From: Pseudodonghicola xiamenensis DSM 18339
Lineage (GTDB): Bacteria > Pseudomonadota > Alphaproteobacteria > Rhodobacterales > Rhodobacteraceae
Reading direction: 5' to 3'
Assembly: GCF_000429365.1 (NCBI RefSeq)
Contig: NZ_AUBS01000009.1
Location: forward strand, 1-64,000
Length of the DNA stretch: 64,000 nt
Below the pieces are notes generated by a model. It was not told where the DNA came from, made no database searches, and saw only the letters and a program-made list of their open reading frames with translations. The position numbers and the translations under genes are program-made. Positions 62,631 to 64,000 of this stretch are shown here, in pieces; the first letter of the stretch is position 1, and every line of letters starts with the position of its first letter.

Positions 62631-64000
62631 GGCAACGTACCTTGTGGCCGGGTTCGAATTCGGTAAGCGACGGTATCACGCTGGCCGAAAAACGGAAGGC
62701 TTCCGGCCAGCTTTCCGGCGATCCTGCGCCAAGCGCCACCAGTTTCAGGTTGATCGGTCTGTCGATGTCGGCCAGCGGCTGGGCTGCGATCAGGGCCTTG
62801 GTGTAGGGGTGTTGGGGGTTGTGGAACAGCACCTCGGGCGGGGCCTGCTCGACCACCAGCCCCTGGCGCATCACCGCCACCTCGTCGGCGATCCGGGCAA
62901 CCACGGCCAGATCGTGGCTGATGAACAAATAGCTCAGGTTCATGCGGTCGCGGATATCCTCCAGCAGGCTGAGGATCTGCTCCTGCACGCTGACATCGAG
63001 TGCCGAGGTCGGTTCGTCACAGACGATCAGCGACGGGTCGAGCATCATCGCCCGCGCGATCGACAGCCGTTGGCGCTGGCCACCGGAAAAGGCATGCGGG
63101 AAACGCTGCAGCATGTCCGCGTCCAGACCGACCTGCCGCAGCATCTCGGCGGCGCGGTCTCGGCGTTCCGCCCCGGTGCCGATCCGGTGGATCTCCAGCG
63201 GTTCTGTCAGCGCGTCGACCACCCGCATGCGCGGCGAGAGCGAGGAATAGGGATCCTGGAACACCATCTGTGCCTCGCGCTGGAATGCCATGCGCTGAGG
63301 GCGGGTCATGGCATGAACTGCGATCGGGTCGCCGGTGGCAGGGAGAAACCAGACCGCGCCGCCCGGGTCGGGCAGTTCGGCCCCCAGCGCGATCCGGGCC
63401 GCAGTGGTCTTGCCCGAACCGCTTTCTCCGACGATCGCCAGGGTCTTGCCGCGCGGCAGGTGCAGGTCGATGCCGCGGCAGGCCTTCACTTCGATATCGG
63501 GCCGCCAGGCCGGCCCGCCACGCAGGACATAGGTCTTCGACACCGCCTTCATGTCGAGGATCAGGTCGCGTTCGGGCGGGCGCTGCGGGCAGGGGGCCGC
63601 GTCGGGGATGGCGGGGGCAGCTTCGAACAACTGCCGGGTGTAGGGGTGGGCGGGGGCCTTCAGCAGGGCCGTCGCAGGGCCGGCTTCCATGACCCGCCCG
63701 CGATGCATCACCACCACCTGCTCGGCCATGTTGGCGACCACCCCCAGATCGTGGGTCACCAGGATCAGCCCCATGCCGGTTTCCTGCTGCAGCTCCTTGA
63801 TCAGCCCCAGGACCTGCGCCTGTGTCGTCACATCGAGTGCGGTGGTCGGTTCGTCCGCGATCAGCAGATCGGGTTTGGCGACCATGGCCATTGCGATCAT
63901 CGCCCGCTGCCGCATGCCGCCGGACAATTCGAACGGATAAGACCGATAGGCGCGTTCGGGATCCGGGAAACCGACCCGCTCGAAGGTTTCCAGTACCGTC
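62623..64000 (-). CDS. ABC transporter dual ATP-binding protein (YejF-like), 5' end outside window
   Basis: Partial: it continues beyond base 64000. The visible part holds the C-terminal half of ABC domain 1 (signature [16 protein letters not shown] at about 63935, Walker [14 protein letters not shown]) and a complete domain 2 with Walker [16 protein letters not shown], signature [15 protein letters not shown] and Walker [14 protein letters not shown]. It energises uptake through the two permeases. The first visible codons read [18 protein letters not shown], so no start is in view. Confidence 0.93.
   Translation of the reverse strand, partial: TVLETFERVGFPDPERAYRSYPFELSGGMRQRAMIAMAMVAKPDLLIADEPTTALDVTTQAQVLGLIKELQQETGMGLILVTHDLGVVANMAEQVVVMHRGRVMEAGPATALLKAPAHPYTRQLFEAAPAIPDAAPCPQRPPERDLILDMKAVSKTYVLRGGPAWRPDIEVKACRGIDLHLPRGKTLAIVGESGSGKTTAARIALGAELPDPGGAVWFLPATGDPIAVHAMTRPQRMAFQREAQMVFQDPYSSLSPRMRVVDALTEPLEIHRIGTGAERRDRAAEMLRQVGLDADMLQRFPHAFSGGQRQRLSIARAMMLDPSLIVCDEPTSALDVSVQEQILSLLEDIRDRMNLSYLFISHDLAVVARIADEVAVMRQGLVVEQAPPEVLFHNPQHPYTKALIAAQPLADIDRPINLKLVALGAGSPESWPEAFRFSASVIPSLTEFEPGHKVRCHV

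Overview
The window is high-GC, densely packed bacterial DNA, and its gene content fits an alphaproteobacterium of the Rhodobacterales (Rhodobacter/Roseobacter relatives). Pointers are the paa layout, a soxBDAG sarcosine oxidase operon, phn genes with an accessory HAD gene and a DUF1045 gene, small DUF1127 proteins, and a dispersed intergenic motif starting CTTTTTCTGGC. I cannot assign a species. I see no phage genes, transposases, CRISPR arrays or replication origin; this looks like chromosomal backbone rich in catabolic operons.

Layout. 1-742: end of an rRNA operon (5S rRNA) and a tRNA-Met(CAU). 845-1813: membrane-anchored alpha/beta hydrolase. 2264-16784: phenylacetate (paa) region in several transcripts: paaZ-paaX leftward, paaG-paaI-paaK-TetR rightward, a class III aminotransferase, and a leftward paaJ-A-B-C-D-E-(paaA-like)-dienelactone hydrolase block. 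The two main paa promoters share an operator-like palindrome, GACC-N4-GGTCGG. 17070-20924: a DUF900 hydrolase-like protein whose nucleophile position is Gly, two DUF1127 small proteins, an AhpD-like protein and an FkbM methyltransferase. 21353-28213: a beta-oxidation operon resembling the pim (dicarboxylate) genes: hydratase/dehydrogenase fusion, thiolase, two acyl-CoA dehydrogenase subunits, hotdog thioesterase, crotonase. No separate paaF or paaH is present, so this operon may complete phenylacetate degradation. 28315-29007: rpe.

29176-42342: phosphonate uptake and C-P lyase (phnCDEE, hexapeptide transferase, phnF, phnGHI-HAD-JKLN, DUF1045, phnM) with two candidate Pho boxes. phnP is missing; a DUF1045 2H phosphoesterase and an embedded HAD phosphatase may replace it. 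42453-50245: an eight-gene leftward operon (nucleotide-sugar dehydrogenase, four glycosyltransferases, histidine phosphatase, polysaccharide deacetylase, methyltransferase) in which every junction is a 4-base overlap and no flippase or polymerase is present. This is the best candidate for an undescribed glycan pathway. 50431-52854: a large MscS-type channel. 52873-64000: sarcosine oxidase soxBDAG, a TetR regulator and a Yej/Opp-type ABC transporter with a Tat-exported binding protein; the ATP-binding gene runs off the window.

Method: function calls come from reading motifs, lengths and gene order by eye. No similarity search was run. Starts were chosen from Shine-Dalgarno sequences, overlaps and family lengths.
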